NCBI GenBank assembly: GCA_002726515.1
Contig: PBTE01000156.1
Location: 1 to 32,026 of the forward strand
Length of the DNA: 32,026 nt
From: Planctomycetaceae bacterium
GTDB taxonomy: Bacteria > Planctomycetota > Planctomycetia > Pirellulales > Pirellulaceae
Direction of reading: 5' to 3'
Position 1 is the first letter of the stretch. Each line of letters begins with the position of its first letter. Shown here in pieces: positions 18,967 to 26,210 of the stretch. The notes under the pieces were generated by a model. It was not told where the DNA came from. It saw only the letters and a program-made list of their open reading frames with translations, and made no database searches. The position numbers and the translations under genes are program-made.

Positions 18967-18981
18967 CTCTTGTGGCAAGAG
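18967..18981. promoter_or_regulatory. Inverted repeat upstream of the beta-oxidation cluster
   Basis: CTCTTG at 18967-18972 and CAAGAG at 18976-18981 are perfect reverse complements around TGG. It lies 102 bases upstream of the fadJ-like start codon, a position suitable for an operator, though a chance hairpin is possible. Confidence 0.3.
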
Positions 18982-19254
18982 GTCCTTTTCAACCCAGGTA
19001 GTATCGCGGCCAACAGCTGCCACCGGAGTGGTCAACCATCAGGCGAAGGACGTCTCGACAAGCAGGGGTCTGGGGCTGAGAAATATCATAAAAAAGAGAA
19101 ATTCTACGCCTACCCAGACGTTGCCAACCAAACGGAAAAAGTTGATAACTCAGAGGTTCACAATCTGCCGGCTATCGGAGATCATGTCGTGGTCGCCAGT
19201 GAAGCAATTGCGATTGACAGAACCAGGTATGTAATCGATCCAATGTAAAAAGAT

Positions 19255-19277
19255 GGGGGCCACTTGAAGTGGTCCCC
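19255..19277 (+). promoter_or_regulatory. Strong leader hairpin before the DUF4430 gene
   Basis: Positions 19255-19264 pair with 19268-19277: four G-C pairs, one G-T wobble and the five-pair stem CCACT/AGTGG closed by a TGA loop. The stem ends four bases before the Shine-Dalgarno GGAGG (19281-19285) of the DUF4430 gene, so it could affect ribosome access. On the minus strand the hairpin is followed by ATCTTTTT, terminator-like, but no gene ends there. Confidence 0.55.
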
Positions 19278-19290
19278 GACGGAGGGTGTG

Positions 19291-19695
19291 ATGCCCAACT
19301 TGCAGCGATGGTTGTTTGTACTCTCGACAATCGGCTTGCTTAGCGTTGTCGAAACGGACGTGCGATCCGGTGAGCCCGATGGAAAAAGGGTCCTGCTGAC
19401 TGTTGACTATGGTGACGGTGTCCAGAAGAAATTTACGTCGATTGCCTGGAAAGAAAAGATGACGATTCTGGACATGTTGAACGTGGCAACGCGGCATCCA
19501 AGGGGAATTCGGTTTAAATACCGAGCGTCGGGCAGCATTGCCTTATTGACCAGCATCGATGACCTCAAGAATGAGGGTGGAAAAGGCAAAAACTGGATTT
19601 ATTGGGTCAATCAGAAGCTGGGTGAGAGAAGTTTTGCGATTCGCAGCCTGTCGGCCGGGGACCACGTCTTGTGGAGGTTTGGCACCTACGAATAG
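19291..19695 (+). CDS. Secreted DUF4430 domain protein
   Basis: The protein of 134 residues starts with a signal-peptide-like stretch (LQRWLFVLSTIGLLSVV) and continues as a single DUF4430 domain. Visible features are VLLTVDYGDGVQKKF, a WKEKMTILDMLNVA segment, GKNWIYWVNQKLGE and a C-terminal AGDHVLWRFGTY block. The GxxWxYxVNG-like core and the final VxWxF strand are typical. DUF4430 resembles the C-terminal beta-domain of transcobalamin-like proteins; the ligand is unknown. The ATG at 19291 has GGAGG five bases upstream; the longer frame from a TTG at 19264 starts inside a hairpin and is rejected. A membrane protein of the DUF6580 family follows on the same strand 196 bp later. Confidence 0.85.
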   Translation: MPNLQRWLFVLSTIGLLSVVETDVRSGEPDGKRVLLTVDYGDGVQKKFTSIAWKEKMTILDMLNVATRHPRGIRFKYRASGSIALLTSIDDLKNEGGKGKNWIYWVNQKLGERSFAIRSLSAGDHVLWRFGTYE

Positions 19696-19825
19696 AATCG
19701 AGACCCCTCGTGCATGAGGATCCTTGCCGGGTTCAAGGGCTGCATTCTGCGGCTATCAACTGAATTCCACCGGGTAAGGAATGTGAGACAACAAAAAAAT
19801 GCAGGCGGCAAAATCTTAAGGCGTG

Positions 19826-19843
19826 CCGAGTTGTTTAATTCGG
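19826..19843 (+). promoter_or_regulatory. Small hairpin in leader of DUF6580 gene
   Basis: CCGAGTT (19826-19832) pairs with AATTCGG (19837-19843), with one G-T wobble and a loop of four bases. It is about 50 bases before the DUF6580 start. No known riboswitch consensus, including the cobalamin box, is recognisable nearby. Confidence 0.3.
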
Positions 19844-19891
19844 TTGCATATTCGCGGCAATAAGGCGGACTAGTCGGGAGCGAACTTTTCC

Positions 19892-20464
19892 ATGAAACAA
19901 TTTACAAGATTCGAAACTTTGGCTCTCGTGTTTCTTATATCAATCGGCGTGGGACTAAGACTGTCATTGTATGAGATACCAAATTTTGCACCTGTGGCAG
20001 CCATCGCTCTCTTCTCTGGATTTTTCTTTCGTCATTGGACGGTTGCCGTAAGTGTGCCACTTCTTACCATGGCTATCAGTGACGCGTGGATCGGCGGCTA
20101 CCATTTGGGGATGATGCTGCTGGTGTATGGAATGCTGGCATTGCCCGTCACTTGTCGTGGAGTCTTGAGACGATTGATGACCACAAATGGTGCTCTGTTG
20201 GTCTCTTCCCGGGGGACGATTTTGGGGGTGGCCGGTTGTGGCCTTGTTGCATCGATTCTGTTTTTTGTGGTCACCAATCTTGGCCACTGGTATTTTTATG
20301 ATTATCCCAGGACGTTCGCAGGACTTGGGCAATGTTACCTGCAAGCGATTCCGTTCTTCCGCTATACGCTTTGCGGCGATCTTCTGTTTGGCCTTACCCT
20401 GTTTGGGGTATACGGGTTTGTGTCGAGTCGTCTTGCCCTGCCAGGGCGGGCCGTGCGGGTGTGA
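19892..20464 (+). CDS. DUF6580 family putative membrane transport protein
   Basis: The 190-residue protein has five or six hydrophobic helices and matches the DUF6580 pattern. Key parts are IPNFAPVAAIALFSGFFF, a SDAWIGGYHLGM segment, FFVVTNLGHW, GLGQCYLQAIPFFRYTL and GDLLFGLTLFG. The size and helix count resemble S-components of ECF vitamin transporters, and that role is an inference, not shown. It follows the secreted DUF4430 protein, which supports a binding-protein/membrane-protein pair. The start is ATG 19892 with GGGAG eleven bases upstream. A 7-bp hairpin with a four-base loop lies in the leader at 19826-19843. Confidence 0.85.
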   Translation: MKQFTRFETLALVFLISIGVGLRLSLYEIPNFAPVAAIALFSGFFFRHWTVAVSVPLLTMAISDAWIGGYHLGMMLLVYGMLALPVTCRGVLRRLMTTNGALLVSSRGTILGVAGCGLVASILFFVVTNLGHWYFYDYPRTFAGLGQCYLQAIPFFRYTLCGDLLFGLTLFGVYGFVSSRLALPGRAVRV

Positions 20465-20667
20465 ATCTCCCAGATACGTGCCGTGCAAAGAGTTCAGCTC
20501 CCAGAAGGGGCACACGCTCAGTGGGGATAAAGACCGAAAGGCGGTCCAGCCCATTCGTTGGAGGGGGCTCTGAATGAGAGAGGCCCGTTCCATCTGTCCG
20601 ATGAGATCTGATACAGCCCGGCTGGAGCGAATCAGCCTAACGATTGCTCTTAACGTTTACTGCCATC

Positions 20668-22137
20668 TTAAGGAGCGGGCGCTTCTGCGACTTCGTTGTC
20701 GGCTGTCGCTTGCTGGGGTTTTTCAGGAACGTTTTCCAGCTGGGCAAGCCTGTCCCTCAGTACCCGAATCTCTTTTTCCAGATCGTCGTACAAGGTGGAC
20801 GCATCTTCGGATTTGCGACTACAAACTCGAATCAATCCATTGACCGATTGATGCAAATTATCAAGACTCGCTTCGCTGCCGACCTGGGATTGAATTCCAG
20901 ATAATCCTTTCTCTACCGAGATTAATGTTGTTAAAAGTCGCCGGCGGGAAAGCGTCATGAGGATCTCTTCCTCGGATTCCGGTTCATCTTGCTTTTTCTT
21001 GGTTGAGTCGGCGTACGATTTACGATCTTCTGCATCCAGATTTGGCAACCTGGTAGGCAGCGGAGTCGAATTGCGTGGTGTGTAACGTTGTGTTTGTGGC
21101 TGTAAACGATCAAGGTTGCCCAGTTCCTGGGAGGATACTTCCAGGGCCAAATTGGCAACTTTTGCAGCCAGCTCCGCGGGATTGGCGGCGTATTTCGGAG
21201 GCAGTTTGATCTGACCTATCGCCTCGGCTGCGGTGCGACGCAAATCCGCAGGAGCTCCATCTTCGTCGAACACTCCTGCAACCGCGCTGAACACCTTGCC
21301 ACTTTCATCTGTTAAGCGAAGAGCTGCTAGGATTTCAACACAACGGCGGCGCATCCAAACGTGTCCTGCCATGGAACGGTTCGGAGGGGGCGTTTGGCTT
21401 TCGAGAAGAGGCATTAGCATTTTTGCAATCTGCAATTTGTCAGCTGCCGAAAGTGGCTGGCTGGGAGGTTCCCGTAGACGATCGAGTTCGGCATGTCGCA
21501 AAATGCCGACCAGGGCAGCAACACGGAGGCTGTCCACTTGATTTTCTTTTACGAATTGATCTCTGAGGAACTCCAGGGCTTCGGGAAGTGGGTCAGGAGC
21601 CGACTTATTCGAACCTAGGGGAATTTCTTCTTTTTGGTTGAGTTCGCCGAGAATCAACATCGCATTGTAACGGACAGCAGGATGGTAAGACTGTTTCTCG
21701 TTCTCGACCATGTGCTTCATCGCGCTGTACAAACGCTTCAGGAGGTACGCGTGGAAATTCTCTGATTTCGCGTTCTTGAGATCCAGCAATAGATTGCGAC
21801 GATGGTCGGCCAAGTCACCCAATGGATTGGATGTCACGCGTTCAATCGCGTTGGTTTGAGTCATCATGGGAAAGAGAAACTTGCTGTAGTAGCGGTCCAA
21901 GGACTCCTGGTTGCTGGCGAAATCAGATTGGCCACGTGCCACTCTGTCCTTCGTACTCCTCAGCTTGTTCCGAAGGGATTTGTTGCGGAGTAATTCGCGG
22001 TCTCGGAAACGTTCTGAAGAATACGCCGGACCGTCAGCCATCACATGAGTTGACAGAGCAGCCAGAAGCAGCCCGATCGTGACCCAGAAGAGCGTTGTCG
22101 CTTGTGATCCGACAACCTTAAATTCGCGATTTTCCAT
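20668..22137 (-). CDS. Exported HEAT-repeat-like protein of unknown function
   Basis: The 489-residue protein starts with a membrane anchor or signal peptide (residues about 16-34, FWVTIGLLLAALSTHVMA). The middle, about 120-330, is alpha-helical and looks like degenerate HEAT repeats, for example YHPAVRYNAMLILGEL, VDSLRVAALVGILRHAEL and ADLRRTAAEAIGQIKL. A charged Pro/Gln linker follows at about 345-395. The end (about 440-475) is a likely coiled coil, including LYDDLEKEIRVLRDRLAQLE. The tail is Ala/Pro-rich. HEAT solenoids bind other proteins; no enzyme motif is visible. The ATG at 22137 has GGAG nine bases upstream. A candidate promoter lies at 22331-22360. Confidence 0.8.
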   Translation of the reverse strand: MENREFKVVGSQATTLFWVTIGLLLAALSTHVMADGPAYSSERFRDRELLRNKSLRNKLRSTKDRVARGQSDFASNQESLDRYYSKFLFPMMTQTNAIERVTSNPLGDLADHRRNLLLDLKNAKSENFHAYLLKRLYSAMKHMVENEKQSYHPAVRYNAMLILGELNQKEEIPLGSNKSAPDPLPEALEFLRDQFVKENQVDSLRVAALVGILRHAELDRLREPPSQPLSAADKLQIAKMLMPLLESQTPPPNRSMAGHVWMRRRCVEILAALRLTDESGKVFSAVAGVFDEDGAPADLRRTAAEAIGQIKLPPKYAANPAELAAKVANLALEVSSQELGNLDRLQPQTQRYTPRNSTPLPTRLPNLDAEDRKSYADSTKKKQDEPESEEEILMTLSRRRLLTTLISVEKGLSGIQSQVGSEASLDNLHQSVNGLIRVCSRKSEDASTLYDDLEKEIRVLRDRLAQLENVPEKPQQATADNEVAEAPAP

Positions 22138-22330
22138 GATCGTCTGCTCCGAATTGCCATTGTCGATGGCGCGCCTAGTAGACTGTACAGGAGAAGAGGA
22201 AACGCGGATTGTTGAAATCCTTCAGGCGGGACTTGCAACACACCGCTGCGCACTGCAGCAGGATGCCAACGACGCAACCTCCTCTAGTTCCTTCTGAGGG
22301 GGATCATCTCCGCTAAAACCCACATAATTC

Positions 22331-22360
22331 AGTCTACTCGTCCATAGAACAGATTGTCAA
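22331..22360 (-). promoter_or_regulatory. Possible promoter for the HEAT-like gene
   Basis: On the minus strand a perfect TTGACA (22360-22355) is followed after 18 bases by TAGACT (22336-22331), four of six matches to the -10 consensus. The leader would be about 185 bases long, which lowers confidence. Confidence 0.3.
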
Positions 22361-22654
22361 CTTTAAGCGGTTTTTCTGAAGTGAGTGTTTCGCGACAGAT
22401 GGCCACAAAATTCTTATGCGTGCTTGCAAAGAAGCATTGGTCCATTCGAGCTGTCTGAATCCTGAAGGCTGTTTTCAGAATCGGGTTACGTCGGTTATAG
22501 GGAAAAGTTGGAGAGTTCGCGATGGTCAGGAGAAGCAGCAATTTTTCCACGGTCGAAATATTGTTTGTTTCGAATACCGGTTTGAACCAAATCACTGGAG
22601 TTCGATTCAAGCCTTCATGTGTCGTTGAGTTCGTACGGTTGGGCGGATTGTTAC

Positions 22655-22684
22655 TTAGCACTTCGCACAAGACTGACGTACAAT
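22655..22684 (+). promoter_or_regulatory. Possible promoter for the LOG gene
   Basis: TTAGCA (22655-22660) and TACAAT (22679-22684) are separated by 18 bases; the -10 matches at five of six positions and the -35 at four. The predicted start near 22691 lies downstream of the alternative ATG at 22522 and about 55 bases before the ATG at 22747. Confidence 0.38.
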
Positions 22685-22746
22685 CCAATGTTGACGCGAC
22701 GCTGAACGGATTGTTCAAACCATCGTCAACTAGGGAATCAACCGTC

Positions 22747-23580
22747 ATGCAAGACACGGAACAGAATCTGAAGGACATATTAGCTGCCCCCAGCTATCGT
22801 CTTGCCGAACTCGATACGAGTTTCCTGCAGCGGCGTGAATTGCGTCCCATCCGACTGCAATTGGAACTGCTCAAACCCGAGATGATCCTATCTGAACAGC
22901 GTATCAACTCGACGATTGTTGTGTTTGGCGGTACCCAAGTGGTGGCTCCTGAAGAAGCCCAAGAGGGGGTGGCGCAAGCGGAAAGGGATTTGGAGCAGTC
23001 GCCGGGTAACGCAAAATTCCAACGCCGTCTTTCAAGAGCCCGGAGCATCGTGGAAAAATCCAAATACTATGAAGCGGCACGCGAGTTTTCCAGGCTGGTC
23101 TCCGTCGCCTGTCAAAACAATGACAGCTACGATTATGTGATCACCACCGGAGGCGGCCCCGGTATCATGGAAGCGGCCAATCGAGGCGCGTTTGAAGCAG
23201 GCTGCAAATCAATGGGATTGAATATAACGATACCCGAGGAGCAAGCTCCGAATCCCTACATCACCCCCGAACTTTGTTTTCAGTTCCATTATTTCGCCTT
23301 GCGCAAAATGCATTTCTTGTTTCGTGCCAAAGCCCTAGTGGTCTTTCCTGGTGGGTTTGGAACCCTCGACGAACTTTTTAATGCGTTGACTCTTCGCCAA
23401 ACACGTCGCATGCAGGAAATTCCAATTATCTTGTTTGGCGAGGAATATTGGAGTCGAGTGGTCGATTTTCAATTCCTGGCAGACCAAGGTGTGGTTTGTG
23501 ACGAGCACCTGAATCTGATCAGCTATGTTGAAACTCCGGAACAAGCATGGAAAGCGGTCTCGCAGTTTCACGACCACTGA
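22747..23580 (+). CDS. LOG family protein (nucleoside 5'-monophosphate phosphoribohydrolase-like, lysine-decarboxylase fold)
   Basis: The 277-residue protein carries both LOG-family motifs. These are GGGPGIMEAANRGA, starting at Gly135, and PGGFGTLDELFNAL, starting at Pro201, with the catalytic Glu209 and substrate-binding Arg in the family positions. LOG enzymes release the base from nucleoside monophosphates, such as cytokinin precursors; the substrate here is unknown. An N-terminal helical extension of about 110 residues (MQDTEQNLKDILAAP onward) places it in the longer bacterial LOG subgroup. The ATG at 22747 is chosen because it follows a predicted promoter and starts at the first family-like residues; AGGG is 11 bases upstream. 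The longer frame to 22522 is considered non-coding leader. Confidence 0.87.
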   Translation: MQDTEQNLKDILAAPSYRLAELDTSFLQRRELRPIRLQLELLKPEMILSEQRINSTIVVFGGTQVVAPEEAQEGVAQAERDLEQSPGNAKFQRRLSRARSIVEKSKYYEAAREFSRLVSVACQNNDSYDYVITTGGGPGIMEAANRGAFEAGCKSMGLNITIPEEQAPNPYITPELCFQFHYFALRKMHFLFRAKALVVFPGGFGTLDELFNALTLRQTRRMQEIPIILFGEEYWSRVVDFQFLADQGVVCDEHLNLISYVETPEQAWKAVSQFHDH

Positions 23581-23823
23581 GGCTTTCTCCGGGAACAAGG
23601 CCCCTCTCCACTTGCCGGACCTCAGTGCCATGATTGGGAAAATCGATCCGTGATTGGTCTCAATGGTGGCGGTTGTTTTTAAATCTTGCTGGTCGAATCT
23701 CTTTTGCATCAAGGCCTCGCATTGCCACGGACCGTCTCGCCGTCTTGATTTCTCTTGCGACATGAGGCAGAATTCAACGTGAGACACGAAATTTGAGAAA
23801 ATCTGTTGGGAGCATATCTGGGG

Positions 23824-24561
23824 ATGGTTTTCGCGCACATCGAAAAATTGAAGCAGGAATATACCGACAAGTATGTGACGGTTGATGAACAACTACCGGA
23901 ACTCCGGCGTTTTGGCCACATGACCGGAATCGTTAAAACCGTAAACATGAATGGTCGAGCGCTGGTCGAATTTGATGGCTCAGCAAACATCGGCTGGTAC
24001 GACATAGAGATTGATTTTTTGAAGGTCGTCGACAAGCCGGTTGTCGATGAAACAACAAAGAAAAAACCGGCTGCCAAGGCTCCTTCAGAGTTGGAGAAAG
24101 CCCGTGCGGCTGACAGCAAAACGACAGACGGAAAGACTTCTGTCGAGGATATCCTGGCCGCAGCCCGAGGAGAAAAAGGTGGGGCGAAAGCATCATCGTC
24201 AAACTCTCCGACTGAGGATGCAGACGATGTGGCTGCTGTGCTGGAGGCGGCACGCAAACCGAAGTCCGGCTCTGCGGCGGTTTCAACTCCGACCCCCAAG
24301 GCTGATCTGAAATCGATAAGCGTGGCCGACGTCCTGGCGGCAGCCCGTGGCAATCAAGCGGCAACTCCTGCCTCGGGTGAAGACGCGGCGCTGGAAGAAC
24401 CCGACTCGCCTGAAGAGTCGGCAGACGAAGGCATCTCTGAATCGGAACAGGAACCAGCAACCGCGGTGGAGGAAGAAGTTGTAGAAGGGGCAGCCGTGGG
24501 CGAACTTCCGACAGACATCGAAGGGATAGTAACCTACTGCCGGCAGTGCGACGGATCCTAA
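23824..24561 (+). CDS. Protein with SH3-like N-terminus and repeated LAAARG motifs, unknown function
   Basis: The 245-residue protein has two parts. Residues 1-69 look like a small beta-barrel (KYVTVDEQLPELRRFG, then GIVKTVNMNGRALVEFDG, then GWYDIEIDFLKVV). The rest is a low-complexity Ala/Ser/Pro/Glu region containing three copies of a short amphipathic motif: SVEDILAAARG (106-116), DDVAAVLEAARK (about 134-145) and SVADVLAAARG (166-176). A possible degenerate fourth copy is LEKARAA at 90-96. The tail is acidic and ends with a CxxC (Cys239, Cys242). The motifs may be docking helices. I recognise no named family. The start ATG 23824 has GGGAG eleven bases upstream; a TTG at 23806 is an alternative. 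Confidence 0.78.
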   Translation: MVFAHIEKLKQEYTDKYVTVDEQLPELRRFGHMTGIVKTVNMNGRALVEFDGSANIGWYDIEIDFLKVVDKPVVDETTKKKPAAKAPSELEKARAADSKTTDGKTSVEDILAAARGEKGGAKASSSNSPTEDADDVAAVLEAARKPKSGSAAVSTPTPKADLKSISVADVLAAARGNQAATPASGEDAALEEPDSPEESADEGISESEQEPATAVEEEVVEGAAVGELPTDIEGIVTYCRQCDGS

Positions 24562-24901
24562 TGCCAGGGGGCAAGGTTCAAAGCCAGAGTGCCCGCGACA
24601 CGAACTTGACTGAATCAGCTGGTCCTGTCGCGTTTTGATTGACGATGTATGCCCACCGAGCCTTTCGGATTTCCGCAGTTTGCCACTTCTTTCAGCTGAC
24701 CGATGACCCGGGCGATTAATCAGCTCGATTTTTCCAGAGACGATCTGTGAAACATGAAATCGCATGTTTCCTGCCCTGCGAAAATTTCCGGAACGATGTC
24801 TGTGCAGGCTCTGGAAAATGGAATTTTATTGCCCGCATTGAGGTGGGAAACGAGTGAGCCGGGGCCTATCGACTCGCTGAACTCTCAACAGCTTCGGTGA
24901 A
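24562..24901. other. Convergent intergenic region with nested inverted repeats
   Basis: This 340-base gap lies between the stops of the LAAARG-repeat gene and nadA. Its centre (24730-24818) holds three nested or adjacent stems described separately. I see no coding sequence and no plain stem followed by a T-run on either strand, so it may act as a structured 3' region for one or both genes. Confidence 0.5.
24730..24818. ncRNA. Candidate structured RNA element with three stems
   Basis: The outer stem pairs TTTTCCAGAG (24730-24739) with CTCTGGAAAA (24809-24818), a perfect 10-bp match 69 bases apart. Inside it, GAAACATG (24749-24756) pairs with CATGTTTC (24763-24770), a perfect 8-bp stem with a 6-base loop. 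CCTGC (24775-24779) pairs with GCAGG (24804-24808), directly abutting the outer stem. All three can form together, giving a three-way junction. Stems are symmetric, so the transcribed strand is unknown. No known RNA family is recognised. Confidence 0.4.
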
Positions 24902-26050
24902 TTACTTGACGTCCAACATGCGTTCGAGGGCGATCAATGACCAACGACTCGTTTCCTCGTCGACTTCGATGATATTCACCGGAGTTCCCATAACAAGGTT
25001 TTCGACACTCCAGCACAGGTGTGCCAGATCGATGCGGTACATGGTGGCACACATGCAGATGACAGGCGACAGAAAATGGATTTCTTGTTCAGGATGGTCG
25101 TGCTTCAGTCGATTGACCAGGTGTAATTCCGTACCAATGGCCCACTTGGTGCCCGGTGGTGCTTCTTCGACCGTGCGAATGATAGTTCCAGTTGATCCTG
25201 ACACATCGGCCAAATCATTGACTTTCTGTGGACATTCCGGATGCACTAGGATCTTAATATCAGGGTTCTCTTCTCGGAATTGATGGACATGTTCAGCCTG
25301 AAATATTTGGTGGACGCTGCAATGTCCTTTCCAGAGAATCACTCTGCTGTCCTGAATCGCTTGTTGTGAGTTGCCACCATAATCTGGATCGTGGGGGTCC
25401 CAAACAGGCATTTGCGCATTGGTAATTTCCATCTTTAAGGCCGTGTTCCGGCCCAGATGCTGGTCTGGAAAAAACAATACGCGGCTGGTGCGTGAGAAGG
25501 CCCAGTCCAACACGGCTGCTGCGTTGCTGGACGTACAAACGATACCTCCGTTTCGCCCACAGAATGCCTTGAGGCTGGCTGTCGAGTTAATGTAGGTGAC
25601 CGGTGTCACATCGTCTGTGTCGATAATCTCGCCCAAATCCTCCCAAGCAGCCTCGACTTGTTCGATGGCTGCCATGTCTGCCATCGAACAACCCGCCGCC
25701 ATATCAGGGAGAATGACGGCCACCCTGTGGCCCGCGCGTTCCGCTAGCTTTTCGGGGCGGTTGGCCAAAATGTCCGCCGTCTCAGCCATGAAATGGACAC
25801 CACAGAAAACGATGAATCGACAGTCCGTACTGCGGGCTGCCATCTGACTGAGTTGATAGCTGTCCCCACGCAGGTCTGCCAGTTCGATCACTTCGTCCTG
25901 TTGATAATGGTGACCCAGAATCAGCAACTGCTTTCCTAACTGCTGGCGGGCAACGTTAATGCGATCCTGTAACTCGTCATTTTCCAATGACTTGTAAGGT
26001 GGAAGCTGGAAAGCGGAACCTTGTTTGAGGGTCAAGTTCATAGATGGCAT
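24902..26050 (-). CDS. nadA: Quinolinate synthase NadA
   Basis: This 382-residue protein is quinolinate synthase, which condenses iminoaspartate with dihydroxyacetone phosphate in de novo NAD synthesis. Typical blocks are LILGHHYQQDEV (residues about 43-54), ELADLRGDSYQLSQMAA, FCGVHFMAETADIL, DMAAGCSMAD, VTYINSTASLKAF and VCTSSNAA. The [4Fe-4S] ligands are most likely Cys121, Cys244 and Cys332 or Cys334, spaced as in the longer Bacillus-type NadA. The start is ATG 26050, with a second ATG three codons later; neither has a clear Shine-Dalgarno site. A good promoter is present 45 bases upstream. No nadB or nadC is adjacent, so the NAD pathway genes are scattered. Confidence 0.96.
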   Translation of the reverse strand: MPSMNLTLKQGSAFQLPPYKSLENDELQDRINVARQQLGKQLLILGHHYQQDEVIELADLRGDSYQLSQMAARSTDCRFIVFCGVHFMAETADILANRPEKLAERAGHRVAVILPDMAAGCSMADMAAIEQVEAAWEDLGEIIDTDDVTPVTYINSTASLKAFCGRNGGIVCTSSNAAAVLDWAFSRTSRVLFFPDQHLGRNTALKMEITNAQMPVWDPHDPDYGGNSQQAIQDSRVILWKGHCSVHQIFQAEHVHQFREENPDIKILVHPECPQKVNDLADVSGSTGTIIRTVEEAPPGTKWAIGTELHLVNRLKHDHPEQEIHFLSPVICMCATMYRIDLAHLCWSVENLVMGTPVNIIEVDEETSRWSLIALERMLDVK

Positions 26051-26093
26051 GCTGGCAGACGATCACGCAACGAGGAAAAAACGCACAACCTCG

Positions 26094-26122
26094 ATTATAT
26101 CGACCTGCCTCCCCCGAGTCAG
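26094..26122 (-). promoter_or_regulatory. Sigma70-type promoter for nadA
   Basis: On the minus strand CTGACT (26122-26117) is followed after 17 bases by a perfect TATAAT (26099-26094). Predicted transcription start is near 26087, about 37 bases before the nadA ATG. Confidence 0.6.
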
Positions 26123-26210
26123 CTTATGGCAACACTTTATTTTGAGAAAGGTTTGCTGCTTCCGTGGGTCGATAACCAAGGCGGGACCTCGTCTCAGAGG
26201 GCAACAACCA

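Larger units (their letters stand above)
18866..19290. other. Divergent intergenic region between fadJ-like and DUF4430 genes
   Basis: This 425-base gap holds an inverted repeat at 18967-18981, about 100 bases upstream of the fadJ-like start, and a strong hairpin at 19255-19277 just before the DUF4430 Shine-Dalgarno. A TTGACA hexamer occurs near 19214 on the plus strand but lacks a convincing -10 partner. A 95-codon open frame across 18961-19248 has no recognisable protein features and I do not call it. Confidence 0.5.
22138..22746. other. Divergent intergenic region between HEAT-like and LOG genes
   Basis: This 609-base gap contains candidate promoters for both flanking genes. The frame of the LOG gene stays open upstream to an ATG at 22522, adding 75 codons, but that extension has no family similarity and contains the predicted LOG promoter. 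A minus-strand open frame of 149 codons across 22329-22778 shows no protein-like features. No RNA gene is recognised. Confidence 0.5.

Noticed and set aside
18961-19248. 95-codon plus-strand frame in the gap before the DUF4430 gene
   Set aside because: No ribosome-binding site or protein features; it crosses an inverted repeat in the divergent promoter region.
19696-19891. Possible cobalamin riboswitch before the DUF6580 gene, suggested by the DUF4430 neighbour
   Set aside because: No conserved B12-box sequence is present; only a small hairpin at 19826-19843 is visible.
22600-22616. GTTCGATTC resembling a tRNA T-loop
   Set aside because: The flanking bases do not form a T-stem and no anticodon or acceptor stem can be found around it.
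22329-22778. 149-codon minus-strand open frame between the HEAT-like and LOG genes
   Set aside because: It overlaps the start of the well-supported LOG gene, crosses both candidate promoters, and its product shows no domain, signal peptide or hydrophobic pattern.
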